Positions 1 to 8,991 of a DNA stretch of 64,000 nucleotides are shown piece after piece. The stretch is from Neomicrococcus lactis (GTDB lineage Bacteria; Actinomycetota; Actinomycetes; Actinomycetales; Micrococcaceae): NCBI RefSeq assembly GCF_014200305.1, contig NZ_JACHBL010000001.1, forward strand, positions 1,860,001-1,924,000, written 5' to 3'. The translations under genes and the position numbers were made by a program. Below the pieces are notes generated by a model, which did no database searches, had not been told where the DNA came from, and saw nothing but the letters and a program-made list of their open reading frames with translations. Position 1 is the first letter of the stretch. Each line of letters opens with the position of its first letter.

Positions 1-94
1 CCAGCGCCGCGCGCAAAGGATTATTCGAGAGCCCCACCACAGCCCATCTGGCGGGCGTGGTCAAGAGACGTCGTATGACTTCGGGATCATTCAT
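1..94 (-). CDS. CoA-binding domain protein (YccU-like), 5' part only
   Basis: The first 31 codons of a minus-strand gene that runs off the left edge of the window. The translation begins MNDPEVIRRLLTTPARWAVV and continues GLSNNPLRAAL, matching the start of the Rossmann-type CoA-binding (YccU) family, in which the AVVGLS segment is the first strand and nucleotide loop. A purine-rich AGGGTGAGGG lies just before the ATG at 94. A complete, divergent member of the same family is present at 26591-27109. Only the N-terminus is visible, so the family call rests on about 30 residues. Confidence 0.7.
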   Translation of the reverse strand, partial: MNDPEVIRRLLTTPARWAVVGLSNNPLRAAL

Positions 95-226
95 GCCCTC
101 ACCCTACTTGCATGTTCACCGCTCGGGAATACTTGAAGATTCAAGTTAGTTACACATAGCGTGACCAACATATTCAAGAATTTCTTCGCGTGGCTCGCCT
201 CGCTCTTTACGAATCGGAGTTCCAAC

Positions 227-865
227 ATGGCTGACGTAACCATCATCGGTGCAGGAAACATGGCTCGCGGCATCGGCTCGCGCGTCGTTGCTGCAGATCG
301 TTCCCTCGAGATCCTCACTCGCGACGCCTCAAAGGCTGAAGCACTCGCAGCCGAGCTTGGCGGAGCCGTTTCCGGCGCCGCACTTGACCAGAAGGTTTCC
401 GGCAAGATCGTTGTCCTGGCATTGCCTTTCGATGCCGCTCAGGAAGTCGTCAAGAGCCTCGGCTCCGCGTTGGACGGCAAGATCGTGATCGACATCAGCA
501 ACCCCGTTAACTTCGAGACCTTCAATTCCCTCACGGTTCCTGCCGGCACGTCCGCTGCCGAGGAACTCGCAAGATTGGCACCTAACGCCACCTTCGTGAA
601 GGCATTCAACACCGTCTTCGCAGGCAACCTTGCATCCGGCAAGATCAACGGCCAGCCACTTGACGTGTTCATCGCCGCAGATTCCGCCGAAGCACGCAGC
701 GCCGTCGTATCCCTCGTAAACGATGCCGATATGCGCGCCATCGAAGTAGGCGGCTTGCACCACGCTCGCGAGCTCGAGGGCTTCCAGCTCCTCCACATGG
801 CCCTCCAGGTCAACCCGGCTTACGAGAACTTCCAGTGGGGTTCCGCAATCCAGATTGCTGGCTAG
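227..865 (+). CDS. F420-dependent NADP oxidoreductase-like NAD(P)-binding protein
   Basis: A 212-residue protein of the NADPH:F420 oxidoreductase / ProC-like NAD-binding family (COG2085). It opens with a beta strand and the dinucleotide loop GAGNMARG at residues 8-15, and has the family segment ISNPVNFETF followed by AFNTVFAGNL in the middle. Members reduce F420 or act as uncharacterised NADP dehydrogenases; the substrate cannot be read here. The ATG at 227 is preferred over the upstream GTG at 161 because GGAG lies 7 bases before it and the family starts directly with the Rossmann strand. It is a single-gene unit, divergent from the CoA-binding gene at the left edge and followed by a terminator hairpin. 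Confidence 0.8.
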   Translation: MADVTIIGAGNMARGIGSRVVAADRSLEILTRDASKAEALAAELGGAVSGAALDQKVSGKIVVLALPFDAAQEVVKSLGSALDGKIVIDISNPVNFETFNSLTVPAGTSAAEELARLAPNATFVKAFNTVFAGNLASGKINGQPLDVFIAADSAEARSAVVSLVNDADMRAIEVGGLHHARELEGFQLLHMALQVNPAYENFQWGSAIQIAG

Positions 866-880
866 TTAGTTCCAAAGACC

Positions 881-925
881 GCAGGGCGCCCACTCACGTT
901 CGGAGTGTGCGCCCTGCTTATTTTA
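881..925 (+). terminator. Rho-independent terminator after 227-865
   Basis: The arms GCAGGGCGC (881-889) and GCGCCCTGC (909-917) are perfect complements, with a partly paired inner segment, and are followed by TTATTTT. It lies 16 bases past the stop codon of the upstream gene and also separates it from the converging gene at 1021. Confidence 0.75.
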
Positions 926-1020
926 AATTACGACGACGCAGCCTGCGTCCCGCGGTTTCCCTGAGGACGCTAATGCCCACCATCCGCTACGTCGCCGCAA
1001 ATCTATGGCTGCCTCAAACT

Positions 1021-2262
1021 TCAGGCTGTCTGCGGCTTCGCGTCACCGATGGCGTTGAGGCCTTCGGGAATCGTGCCGTTGATGTAGAAGTCGCCGAGGC
1101 TTCGGGTTCGGAACGCAATCGGGTTGTGCGTCGCCACCGTCTGAGCGTTCCGCCAAAAGCGGTCTAGCCCCTTACTGGTGCTCGTTGCCGATGCGCCAAC
1201 AGTCAAGAACAGGGCCTGAGCGGCATCAAGTGAGAGCTCCGGGACAATGATCTGCGCAGCTTCAACGGCCACTTCGCCCCGGTACGCACCACTGACATCG
1301 CCCGTTTCCAGAGCTTCGTTAAGAGCTGTATCGAGCTCTCGACCAGTAGCCAGCACCGTCGATTCCGCAGCGAACGCCTTGGCAGCAATGCGTCCAATTT
1401 CAGACTGAATCAATGGATCCTCACGGAACGGCAAGCCACTGCCTGTGTTGAACGTGCGCTGGCGCTTTAACACCAGCTCCGCCGCAGCGTCTCGAGCACC
1501 TCTCGCAATGCCGGCCAGCACAGCCAGCAAGACGTACTGGAAGAATGCGGCTTCGGTAATGGCCGGAAGCGTTCCAATAGTGCGTTCAAAGATCAGGTTT
1601 TCTGGGATCACGACGTCCTCGAAAACCGTAGTTCCAGTACCAGTGAGCTTTTGGCCAAAGCCGTCCCAGTCATCAAAAACAGAGACGCCTAGCGCATTGA
1701 TCGGCACCAAGACGAACGAACGTCCTTCGCGACCGTCGACAGCTACGGATACTCGCGTGTAGTCGGAGAACACGGTGCCCGTGGAGTAAAACTTTTCGCC
1801 ATTGAGGCGCCAGGTTCCGTCAAGCGCCCGAGTGAGCTTGGTGTTGAGCGTTCCGATGACGTTTCCGCCCTTTTCCGTGGACGCGTTTCCTACCGTTTCG
1901 CCCTGAAGGATGCGGCCGTACCATTCCGAACGGCGGGCCGGATCGAAGAATCGAACCGACTCCACGAAGCCCAAGTGCGAACGGTACAAGTGCGCCACGT
2001 TGGAATCCGCAGCCGCCAAGTCGATCAGCAAGCGTCCAAGCGTTTCAAGTGAAACACCAGCGCCCCCGAATTCTGCCGGAACGCGAAGTGCTCCGAAGCC
2101 AGCGTCATCGAGCCACTTGACCTGTTCAAACGGCAGGACCCGCTCAAGGTCTCGGGCCAGTGCACCGTCAGCGATGCGAGCAAAGATCGGAGCGAATCGG
2201 CGCTGAAGCTGCTGGTATTCGGTGCCGACTGCCAAGCTCCAAGAAAACTGTTGCTGACTCAT
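1021..2262 (-). CDS. SfnB/DszC-type flavin-dependent monooxygenase (acyl-CoA dehydrogenase fold)
   Basis: A 413-residue acyl-CoA-dehydrogenase-fold protein of the SfnB/DszC branch, whose members use reduced FMN to oxygenate sulfur compounds (sulfones, thiophenes) or prepare them for desulfonation. Visible family blocks: DAGFGALRVPAEFGG near the N-terminus, AADSNVAHLYRSHLGFVES, GNASTEKGG, and the C-terminal LDRFWRNAQTVATHNP. The acyl-CoA dehydrogenase catalytic Glu context is not apparent, as expected for this branch. The ATG at 2262 is preferred over GTG 2280: it has CGAGG upstream and the family has short N-termini. An S-box leader at 2418-2503 precedes it, so SAM repression is likely. Two paralogues lie at 4151 and 15223. 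The exact substrate is unknown. Confidence 0.85.
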   Translation of the reverse strand: MSQQQFSWSLAVGTEYQQLQRRFAPIFARIADGALARDLERVLPFEQVKWLDDAGFGALRVPAEFGGAGVSLETLGRLLIDLAAADSNVAHLYRSHLGFVESVRFFDPARRSEWYGRILQGETVGNASTEKGGNVIGTLNTKLTRALDGTWRLNGEKFYSTGTVFSDYTRVSVAVDGREGRSFVLVPINALGVSVFDDWDGFGQKLTGTGTTVFEDVVIPENLIFERTIGTLPAITEAAFFQYVLLAVLAGIARGARDAAAELVLKRQRTFNTGSGLPFREDPLIQSEIGRIAAKAFAAESTVLATGRELDTALNEALETGDVSGAYRGEVAVEAAQIIVPELSLDAAQALFLTVGASATSTSKGLDRFWRNAQTVATHNPIAFRTRSLGDFYINGTIPEGLNAIGDAKPQTA

Positions 2263-2417
2263 CGGGAGACCTCGCTGCACACAGTCAGTGGGGAGGTAAG
2301 TGAAGTTCTCATGGCTTTCCTTTCATCGCCCCGATGAAACGCGCGCAGCCAGATCCCGATCACAAGCCGAACCCCACAACAGCTCGGCTTACGGACAGAA
2401 GAAATTGCTCATGCATT

Positions 2418-2503
2418 CCATCGGTCCTGGCAGTAGCACCGGCCTCGATTGAGGTGGTTGCTGCGACGTCACGGAGCCAGGTCTCTCAGTCGCTCTTGAT
2501 GGT
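2418..2503 (-). promoter_or_regulatory. S-box (SAM) riboswitch upstream of 1021-2262
   Basis: On the minus strand the closing stem is formed by CCATC and GATGG. Between them lie AAGAGCGAC, TGAGAGACCTGGCTC, GACGTCGCAGCAACC and GGTGCTACTGCCAGGA, in the order of the SAM-I core (AGAG; GAG.GA..TGGC; GCAACC; GGTGCTA). About 155 bases separate it from the ATG. A likely promoter lies just upstream (TTGCAA, 18 bases, TAGATT). It is almost identical to the element at 10743-10827, including part of its promoter (CGATTAGAT). Confidence 0.88.
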
Positions 2504-2662
2504 AAGTGGTAACTAAAATCTAATCGAAGATTCTTTGAATTTGCAAGCCTGAGACAGCTTGACGTAAATATTTCGACACAGATGTAACTTTATGTCGAAC
2601 ATTTTCCCCTGCATGCGTATTTCATCGAATGACAGCGCATCTGCCGCTGGGCGCAGGACAAA

Positions 2663-2700
2663 GGTGCGTCAGGACTGATTTCATCAACCGCTGACGCACC
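2663..2700 (-). terminator. Hairpin terminator after 2720-4150
   Basis: A perfect 10-bp inverted repeat, GGTGCGTCAG and CTGACGCACC, lies 20 bases beyond the stop codon of the monooxygenase at 2720-4150. There is no strong T-run, so termination is probable but not certain. Confidence 0.55.
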
Positions 2701-2719
2701 CCTGATATCCGGTTTGGGC

Positions 2720-4150
2720 CTAGCCCTCGCTCCCCCGAGCCAATTCCAGGGACCGCTCAGCTGCTTCTGCCGAGAGGTCGTCAAAAGCACCCCGATACTG
2801 TGCAGCTGGATGGTTTGCAGGCAAGTAATCTCCGCGCCCGAAAAGCTTTTGCCGCAAAGACCCCTGAGCGTACTCGCGTTGGGCAATGCCCCGGTCCTGA
2901 AGTTCAGGAAGGAGGCCATCGATGAAGTTGTCATAGGAACCAGGAAGGATGTGATTGATGACGTTTACCCCATCAATTCCTGCGTCCTGCCACTCCAACA
3001 ACGTGTCCGCAATGCGATCGGGTGTTCCAACAATTTGCTGTTGCTTTGCCCGGTAATACGCCAAGTCCCTCAGCGTCGGATTTCGTCCTGGAGTCGAGGC
3101 TAGAGCTGCTTCAAGAACTCCCTGAGCTCCCTCGGTCTTCACCTCACCGATCGGCGTATCAAGGTCCAAGCCGCCGAAGTCCACGCCCAGGCCACCGCCG
3201 ATGTGAGCAATGATGGCGTGAAGATCTAGATATTCGTCGTATTCAGCTTCAAGCCGCTTTGCTTCTTCCTCTGTCGAACCGACCACGAAGGACAATCCGG
3301 CAAAGACCTTGATGTCACTACGCTTCCGACCCGCAGCTGCTAGCTGCTCAGTGAGCTGAGCGTCCTTCTTTCGGACATACTCAGGATGAGGAGAAAACAG
3401 GAAAGTAGCTTCCGCATGAGTGGCCGCAAACTGTACGCCTCGTGGGGATGAACCGGCTTGGAACAAGAATGGTGTGCGCTGGGCACTCGGCAACGCCAGA
3501 TGTGGTCCATCAATGGAGTAGTAGTCCCCGCGATGGTTAATCTTGTGCACCTTGGCAGGGTCGGCATAGATTCCGCTGTCCTTGTCCGCAAGCAGAGCGT
3601 CGTCGTCCCAGGACCCCTCCCACAGCTTGTAGGACGCAGCGACGTACTCCTCAGCCCATCCGTACCGGTCATCGTGTGCCGGCAACGTTGAAGCTCCGAA
3701 GTTGATGTGGGCATTGGCCAGCACACTCGTGACGATGTTCCACCCCACACGACCATTGGAAATGTGATCCAGCGTCGACATTTGCCGGGCGAATTGGAAA
3801 GGATGCGCCTGAATCACGGAGCTGGTTGCCGCGAGTCCGATGTCCTTCGTATGCGTAGCAATCGCTGCGAGCAACGTCAGTGGATCGTGCGTTGGAATCT
3901 GCAAACCTTTGCGCACGTGAGATGCCCAGCCGCCCTCGTGGTCGCCGTAAAGGCCCACCACGTCGGCAAAGAACAAGGAATCGAACTTCGCCGCTTCGAG
4001 CTTCTTCGCCAAATCAATCCAGATTTGCGAATCATAGAAACGGTGCTGTTGCGCATCCGGGTGACGCCACAATCCACCAAGGATGTGGCTGGACGTGTTC
4101 ATCAAGAACGCAGAAAGCGCCAACCGTGGTCGCTCATCGAAAGTGCCCAA
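2720..4150 (-). CDS. NtaA/SnaA/DszA-family FMNH2-dependent monooxygenase
   Basis: A 476-residue luciferase-like (TIM-barrel) monooxygenase of the NtaA/SnaA/DszA/SoxA family, which uses FMNH2 from a separate reductase to cleave C-S or C-N bonds. Family blocks: AFLMNTSSHILGGLWRHP at the start, FDSLFFADVVGLYG, TLDHISNGRVGWNIVTS, YSIDGPHLALPSAQRTPFLF, QAGSSPRGVQFAATHAEA, and a C-terminal HPAAQYRG segment. The start is a TTG placed directly after the TAA of the upstream gene 4151-5422 (zero spacing), with GGGA 9 bases before, so the two are translationally coupled. The SfnB-type plus NtaA-type pairing points to an oxidative desulfurisation step. Confidence 0.88.
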   Translation of the reverse strand: MGTFDERPRLALSAFLMNTSSHILGGLWRHPDAQQHRFYDSQIWIDLAKKLEAAKFDSLFFADVVGLYGDHEGGWASHVRKGLQIPTHDPLTLLAAIATHTKDIGLAATSSVIQAHPFQFARQMSTLDHISNGRVGWNIVTSVLANAHINFGASTLPAHDDRYGWAEEYVAASYKLWEGSWDDDALLADKDSGIYADPAKVHKINHRGDYYSIDGPHLALPSAQRTPFLFQAGSSPRGVQFAATHAEATFLFSPHPEYVRKKDAQLTEQLAAAGRKRSDIKVFAGLSFVVGSTEEEAKRLEAEYDEYLDLHAIIAHIGGGLGVDFGGLDLDTPIGEVKTEGAQGVLEAALASTPGRNPTLRDLAYYRAKQQQIVGTPDRIADTLLEWQDAGIDGVNVINHILPGSYDNFIDGLLPELQDRGIAQREYAQGSLRQKLFGRGDYLPANHPAAQYRGAFDDLSAEAAERSLELARGSEG

Positions 4151-5422
4151 TTAGTTTGATCCCGCCTTCAGCTCTGAGGACGTTGAAGATGCCGGCGCTT
4201 CTCCAATGGCATTAAGTCCCTGCGGAATCGTGCCGTTGATGAAGTAGTCCCCCACCGAACGAGCTTTGAACGCCACTGGGTTATGGGTTGCAACCGTGCG
4301 GGCATTTCGCCAGTATCGGTCCAGCGCCTTGGAAGTCGAAACAGCCGACGCGCCAGTTACATCGAACAGTTCGCTCGTTGCATCAAGGATCAACTTGGGA
4401 ACCGCGACGTGCGCTTGCTGCACTGCAAGTTCCGCTCGCAGGTAGCCTTCCTCTGGGCTCAGTCCAAGTGACTCATCAGTGGCAGCGTCCAAGCTTCGGG
4501 CAGCCGTCTCAACAATGGCCTGTGCGGCAAAGACGTTAGAGGCAAGGTTGCCGACCAACTGCTGAATAAGGTGCTCGTCCTTAAACGCGACGCCCGAACC
4601 TGTATTGAACGTGCGAGTTCGAGTCGCAACAATCTTCGCGGCCTCATCACGAGCAGCCCGTCCAATGCCTACGAGGACTGCGAGAAGACAGGTCTGGAAG
4701 AACGCAGGTTCAAGTGTGGAACTCGGACGACGCTGAATGATGTTCTCTTCGTCGACAGGAACGTCATCAAAAATCGCCGTTCCTGTACCGGTGAGAGGCT
4801 GGCCGAACCCGTCCCAGTCATCCAGAATCTGCACACCTTTCGCATGCCGCGGAACGATCGCATACTGACGTCCCTCAACGCCGTCAGTTGTCGCCATAAC
4901 CACAATCCAGTCGGCAAAGATGGAACCCGTCGTGTAGAACTTCTCGCCACGCAAAACCCAACCTGAGTCCAGCTTTACGAGCTTCGTGTTCGTCGTTCCC
5001 AGGACATTTCCACCGCGTTCCGTTGCGGCATTTCCAAAAATCTCACCGTTAAGCACTCGTGCGTACCAGCGTTCTTGGAATTCTTTCGGTTCACGAGAAA
5101 TGGTCTCTACGAACGAGAAATGAGACCGCAGTAGGTGGGAAACGTTTGAATCCGCCGCCGACAGGTCAATGAGCAACCGGAAGAGATGCTCATGGCTAAC
5201 GGGACTACCACCGAACTCCTGCGGAACTCGCACTTTGGTAAACCCGGCATCCTTGAGCCACTGGACTGGCTCAAATGGCAGTTCGTGGTCCAGTTCTCGA
5301 TGCTTTGCTCCTTCAGCAATTCGCGCAAAAACATCAGCGAACTGGTTCGAAAGACGCTGATACTTCGCTTCCTCGCTCAGGGTATCGATGTCGAATTCAG
5401 GCTTTGCAGAAGTTGTTGTCAA
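4151..5422 (-). CDS. SfnB/DszC-type flavin-dependent monooxygenase, second copy
   Basis: A 423-residue paralogue of the proteins at 1021 and 15223, with the same blocks: DAGFTKVRVPQEFGG, AADSNVSHLLRSHFSFVET, GNAATERGG, DDWDGFGQPLTGTGT and LDRYWRNARTVATHNP. It probably oxygenates an organosulfur substrate with reduced flavin. The only plausible start is TTG at 5422, with AGGA 7-8 bases upstream. It is the first gene of a pair with the NtaA-type gene at 2720-4150 and lies 65 bases downstream of the Opp-type ATPase gene on the same strand, so it may be co-transcribed from the S-box promoter near 10.8 kb. Confidence 0.87.
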   Translation of the reverse strand: MTTTSAKPEFDIDTLSEEAKYQRLSNQFADVFARIAEGAKHRELDHELPFEPVQWLKDAGFTKVRVPQEFGGSPVSHEHLFRLLIDLSAADSNVSHLLRSHFSFVETISREPKEFQERWYARVLNGEIFGNAATERGGNVLGTTNTKLVKLDSGWVLRGEKFYTTGSIFADWIVVMATTDGVEGRQYAIVPRHAKGVQILDDWDGFGQPLTGTGTAIFDDVPVDEENIIQRRPSSTLEPAFFQTCLLAVLVGIGRAARDEAAKIVATRTRTFNTGSGVAFKDEHLIQQLVGNLASNVFAAQAIVETAARSLDAATDESLGLSPEEGYLRAELAVQQAHVAVPKLILDATSELFDVTGASAVSTSKALDRYWRNARTVATHNPVAFKARSVGDYFINGTIPQGLNAIGEAPASSTSSELKAGSN

Positions 5423-5487
5423 TGTGGTTCCTACCTTGTGGTTTTAGCAAAAGCTTTTTCGTCGAACGGGCTGTCAGGCACGACTGT

Positions 5488-7101
5488 CTAGACGCCGACA
5501 AGTTCTTTCAAGACCTGACCTGGTGCGGAGTCAAGCAATGTGCGGGTGTAATCGTTCTGGGGGTTTGCAAAAATATCTGAGGCCGGCCCAACTTCAACCA
5601 GCTCGCCATTCTTTAGCACTCCCACGTTGTCACTGATGCGTTCAACGACTTTCAAGTCATGCGAGATGAAGAGGTAGGTAAGTCCGGCCTCTTTTTGAAG
5701 GCGATTCAGTAGCGAAAGGATCTGCTCCTGTGTGAGCACGTCCAGAGCACTGAGTGCCTCGTCCAAAACTAGGATCTGAGCTCCCGCTGCGAGTGCTCGA
5801 GCAATAGCCACGCGCTGTCGCTGGCCACCCGACAGCTCGGCCGGGCGCTTGGTTCTGACCCGATCCGGAAGATTAACGCTAACGAGGAGTTCCGTAACTC
5901 GGCGCTCTCGCTCAGAACGTGACCCGAGCTTATAGTTCAAAAGAGGCTCAGCAATGATGCGTTCCACGGAATGGCGCGGGTCAAGGGCCGAGTCAGGATT
6001 CTGGAACACAAACTGCACCTCACGCCACAGGCCGCGACGCTGATTGCCCTTGGCGTTCGTGACGTCTAGGCCATTAACAATCACCTGACCGGAATCCGGC
6101 GAGATCAACGACAGCATGATCTTTGCCGTGGTCGACTTACCGGATCCCGACTCCCCCACCAGCGAGAAAGTGGTGCCTTTCGGGACGGAGAAGGAGACGT
6201 TGTTGACGGCTACGTGAGCACTCTTCCCGTCACCAAAGGTCTTCACGAGGTTCTTTACTTCCAGTGCCGTCTCAGACAAACCGCTGGAATCCTTCTGATC
6301 TGGTTCAATCGTGGAGTGTGCAATAAGTGCCTTCGTGTACGGATTTACGCTTTGGGTTACTAGTTCGCGAACCGCACGATCTTCCAAGATGGAGCCGCTA
6401 TTCATGACAAGAACTCTGTCGGCTATATCGGTTGCCACAGCAATGTCATGGGTAACGAAGAGGACCGTGGTGCCACGTTCACGCGCCAGCTTCACGAACA
6501 CTTCCAGCACCTTGCGTTGAACGGTAACGTCGAGTGCGCTGGTGGGCTCGTCCGCAATGAGCAACTTGGGATTTAGGGGAAAGGCAATTGCGATGAGAAC
6601 TCGCTGCTTGAGTCCACCAGAGAGCTCATGCGGATATTGGGAGAGCCGATACTCAGCCCGGTCAATGCCCACACTTTCCAGTAGATCAATGGCATTTTGC
6701 TTCCACGACGACCGTGCACCGGCGCGAGCTGGGTGAAGCTTAAACACCTCAATGATTTGAGAACCGATAGTTCTTACTGGATCCAGTGATGCTCCTGGGT
6801 CTTGCGGAACCAGGCCAACGCCAACACCGCGCAGCGTCCGCCACTGGCTCGGCGTGTACTCGAGTACGTTCTCGGACCTGATCTCGATTCGCCCCTCAAC
6901 CGTTGCGTCCCGCGGCAGCAGTCCAATCAAGGACTTAGCGAGAGTCGACTTGCCCGATCCAGACTCACCGACAATGGCAACGATCTGCCCGTCTGGAATC
7001 TCTAGCGTGACGTCCTTAAGCGCCTTGTACCCCTGCGCGTACTGGACGGAAAGTTCGCGAATCTTCAGAGCGCCCGCAATATTTATATCTTGAGTAGACA
7101 T
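5488..7101 (-). CDS. Opp/Dpp-type ABC importer, fused double ATPase
   Basis: A 537-residue protein with two complete ABC ATPase domains in one chain (DppD-DppF fusion). Domain 1 has Walker A GESGSGKST at residues 45-53, signature LSGGLKQRV and Walker B LLIADEPTSALD. Domain 2 repeats GESGSGKST, LSGGQRQRVAIARALA and ILVLDEALSALD (Ala instead of Pro after DE). It would energise uptake through the permeases at 7122 and 8029. The ATG at 7101 has GAGGA 9 bases upstream; a longer reading to 7263 overlaps the permease gene and is unlikely. It is the last gene of the transporter operon. Confidence 0.92.
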   Translation of the reverse strand: MSTQDINIAGALKIRELSVQYAQGYKALKDVTLEIPDGQIVAIVGESGSGKSTLAKSLIGLLPRDATVEGRIEIRSENVLEYTPSQWRTLRGVGVGLVPQDPGASLDPVRTIGSQIIEVFKLHPARAGARSSWKQNAIDLLESVGIDRAEYRLSQYPHELSGGLKQRVLIAIAFPLNPKLLIADEPTSALDVTVQRKVLEVFVKLARERGTTVLFVTHDIAVATDIADRVLVMNSGSILEDRAVRELVTQSVNPYTKALIAHSTIEPDQKDSSGLSETALEVKNLVKTFGDGKSAHVAVNNVSFSVPKGTTFSLVGESGSGKSTTAKIMLSLISPDSGQVIVNGLDVTNAKGNQRRGLWREVQFVFQNPDSALDPRHSVERIIAEPLLNYKLGSRSERERRVTELLVSVNLPDRVRTKRPAELSGGQRQRVAIARALAAGAQILVLDEALSALDVLTQEQILSLLNRLQKEAGLTYLFISHDLKVVERISDNVGVLKNGELVEVGPASDIFANPQNDYTRTLLDSAPGQVLKELVGV

Positions 7102-7121
7102 CTTCAATATTCCTCGGGTTC

Positions 7122-8015
7122 TTAGAAACGGAAAGTCTTGTTGATGCTGCGACCAAGGGCAGCCAGAAGGATTACCGTCGCCACGATGACCAATCCAGGA
7201 AGAGTCGTGAGCCACCAGGCCACGGCGATGTACTGCCGGCCCTCTGCTATCAAGAGTCCCCACTCAGGCGTTGGAGGCGGTGATCCGAAACCAAGGAACC
7301 CCAAACCTGAGATTGCCAAGATCGCAGCACCCAGATCGACTGGCAGAAGCGCCAACACCGGTCCAATAACGTGAGGCAGGATGTGCGTGCGCAACACAGA
7401 GAAGTAGGATCCGCCGCTCATGAGCGCTGCATTGACGAAGTCATGCGAACGCACTCTAAGAACTTCGGTCCTCACCAATCGCGCGAAGACGGCGATCGAC
7501 GCGATTCCCACACCGATGCCGAGAGACACCGGCCCGGGTTCCGTGGCAGTCACGATGATCAAAGAAACGAGAAATCCGGGAACAGACAAGATCACGTCGA
7601 TGATTCGCATGGCCGCTGAGTCGGCGAATCGACCAAGCGTCGATGCAGCCAGACCCAGCACAACCCCCACCACACAGCCAACGACGGCAGCTATTCCAGC
7701 CGTCAGTAACGTCTGCGACGTTCCGTAGACCACGCGCGTGAACACATCTCGACCCAGATGATCTGTTCCGAAAAGGTGCTCAGAACTTGGGGCCTGGAAT
7801 TTGTCCAGAGGCACCCCATCAATGGGATCCTGCGATGTCAGCAATCCCGGAGCAATCGCCCAGAGAACCAAGACTCCAAGTGGCAACAAGATCCACCATT
7901 GCGCGAGGAACGACCAGCCCGACTTTCGCCGTTGTTGCTGCTCTGGCTCCTTTGCTGCAGGGATGAGATCTGACCGCTGTTCGTCGACAGCAAGAGTTTC
8001 GACTAAAACACTCAC
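7122..8015 (-). CDS. Opp/Dpp-type ABC importer permease (DppC-like)
   Basis: A 297-residue inner-membrane permease. After a soluble N-terminal tail there is one membrane segment (WILLPLGVLVLWAIAPGLL), the DppC/OppC-typical HLFGTDHLGRDVFTRVVYG motif, then the transport domain with the coupling segment SGGSYFSVLRTHILPHVIGP. The start is GTG at 8015, chosen because a perfect AAGGAGG lies 5 bases before it; this is 13 bases after the stop of the DppB-like gene. The C-terminus SINKTFRF is close to the ATPase start, indicating one operon. Confidence 0.9.
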   Translation of the reverse strand: MSVLVETLAVDEQRSDLIPAAKEPEQQQRRKSGWSFLAQWWILLPLGVLVLWAIAPGLLTSQDPIDGVPLDKFQAPSSEHLFGTDHLGRDVFTRVVYGTSQTLLTAGIAAVVGCVVGVVLGLAASTLGRFADSAAMRIIDVILSVPGFLVSLIIVTATEPGPVSLGIGVGIASIAVFARLVRTEVLRVRSHDFVNAALMSGGSYFSVLRTHILPHVIGPVLALLPVDLGAAILAISGLGFLGFGSPPPTPEWGLLIAEGRQYIAVAWWLTTLPGLVIVATVILLAALGRSINKTFRF

Positions 8016-8028
8016 CAGTTCCTCCTTG

Positions 8029-8985
8029 TTATGCAGCGAGCGCGCGAGCGGAGTGCGAGTCAGCACTAATGATGCGCGGGTCGAGTTTTGGATGGATGAG
8101 ATCAACCAGGAGGTTGACACCTGTAAAGGCGATTGCTGTGAGGATCACTAGGCCCTGAATCAACGGAATGTCCTGAACAGTCACCGCGTTGAGAATCAGT
8201 TGGCCTAGGCCGGCGCGTGCAAAGACCGTTTCGGTGATGACCGATCCAGCCAGCAGTGTTCCGATAGTGATGCCGGCGATTGATAGTGCAGATGGTGCTG
8301 CATTCTTGAGCAAATGACGGAAGTAGATCCACGCGTCGCTTGCGCCCTTTGCTCGAAGTACATCCACAAATGGCTGCTGCTCGATGGTCTGAATGCTCTT
8401 GAACAGAACTTGTGCGATGGGAGCGCTGAGGTGCACTGCCAAGACGAAAATGGGGACAGCCAGAGACAAGAATGATCCATCTGGGAAGAGGGACATCACA
8501 TCCAACTGAACGGCGAGTACTTGCAGCAGCACGAGCCCCAACCAGAAGACCGGGATGGACACCATCAACGGCGGCAAGTTCACGAAAAGCTTCTTGATCC
8601 AGAAGGCTTTAGAGAGCGTGCCCACCGTGACAATAACCAAGGCAAGGGCAACTGCGAAGACAAATGCGCTTGAGGCAAGTGTCAGCGTGGATCCAATGAC
8701 CTCGGCGATTCGGCTCGCGACCGGAGCACCTGAAGACAGGGAGTACCCTAGGTCGCCAGCAAGAATGCCTCCGAGCTGACTGAAGTACTGCACAAGAATT
8801 GGCTGGTCGTAGCCGTAGTGCGACTTCATCTGCGCGATCGTCGCTGGATCCGCGGATGCATCCGTTGACAAGAAGATAGTGACTGGATCGTTTGGCAACG
8901 CCTGCACCGCCAAGAAGACGGCGGTGTAGGCGAGCAAAACGACAAGTACTGCTTGGGCAACTCGCTTAGCGATATAGAGAGACAC
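8029..8985 (-). CDS. Opp/Dpp-type ABC importer permease (DppB-like)
   Basis: A 318-residue permease starting with the classical DppB N-terminus (YIAKRVAQAVLVVLLAYTAVF), followed by a periplasmic region containing GDLGYSLSSGAPV and five more hydrophobic segments. The coupling helix region is DVLRAKGASDAWIYFRHLLKNA. The start is GTG at 8985 with AAGGA overlapping the end of the upstream binding-protein gene (stop at 8992), so the two are coupled. Confidence 0.9.
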   Translation of the reverse strand: MSLYIAKRVAQAVLVVLLAYTAVFLAVQALPNDPVTIFLSTDASADPATIAQMKSHYGYDQPILVQYFSQLGGILAGDLGYSLSSGAPVASRIAEVIGSTLTLASSAFVFAVALALVIVTVGTLSKAFWIKKLFVNLPPLMVSIPVFWLGLVLLQVLAVQLDVMSLFPDGSFLSLAVPIFVLAVHLSAPIAQVLFKSIQTIEQQPFVDVLRAKGASDAWIYFRHLLKNAAPSALSIAGITIGTLLAGSVITETVFARAGLGQLILNAVTVQDIPLIQGLVILTAIAFTGVNLLVDLIHPKLDPRIISADSHSARALAA

Positions 8986-8991
8986 GACGAC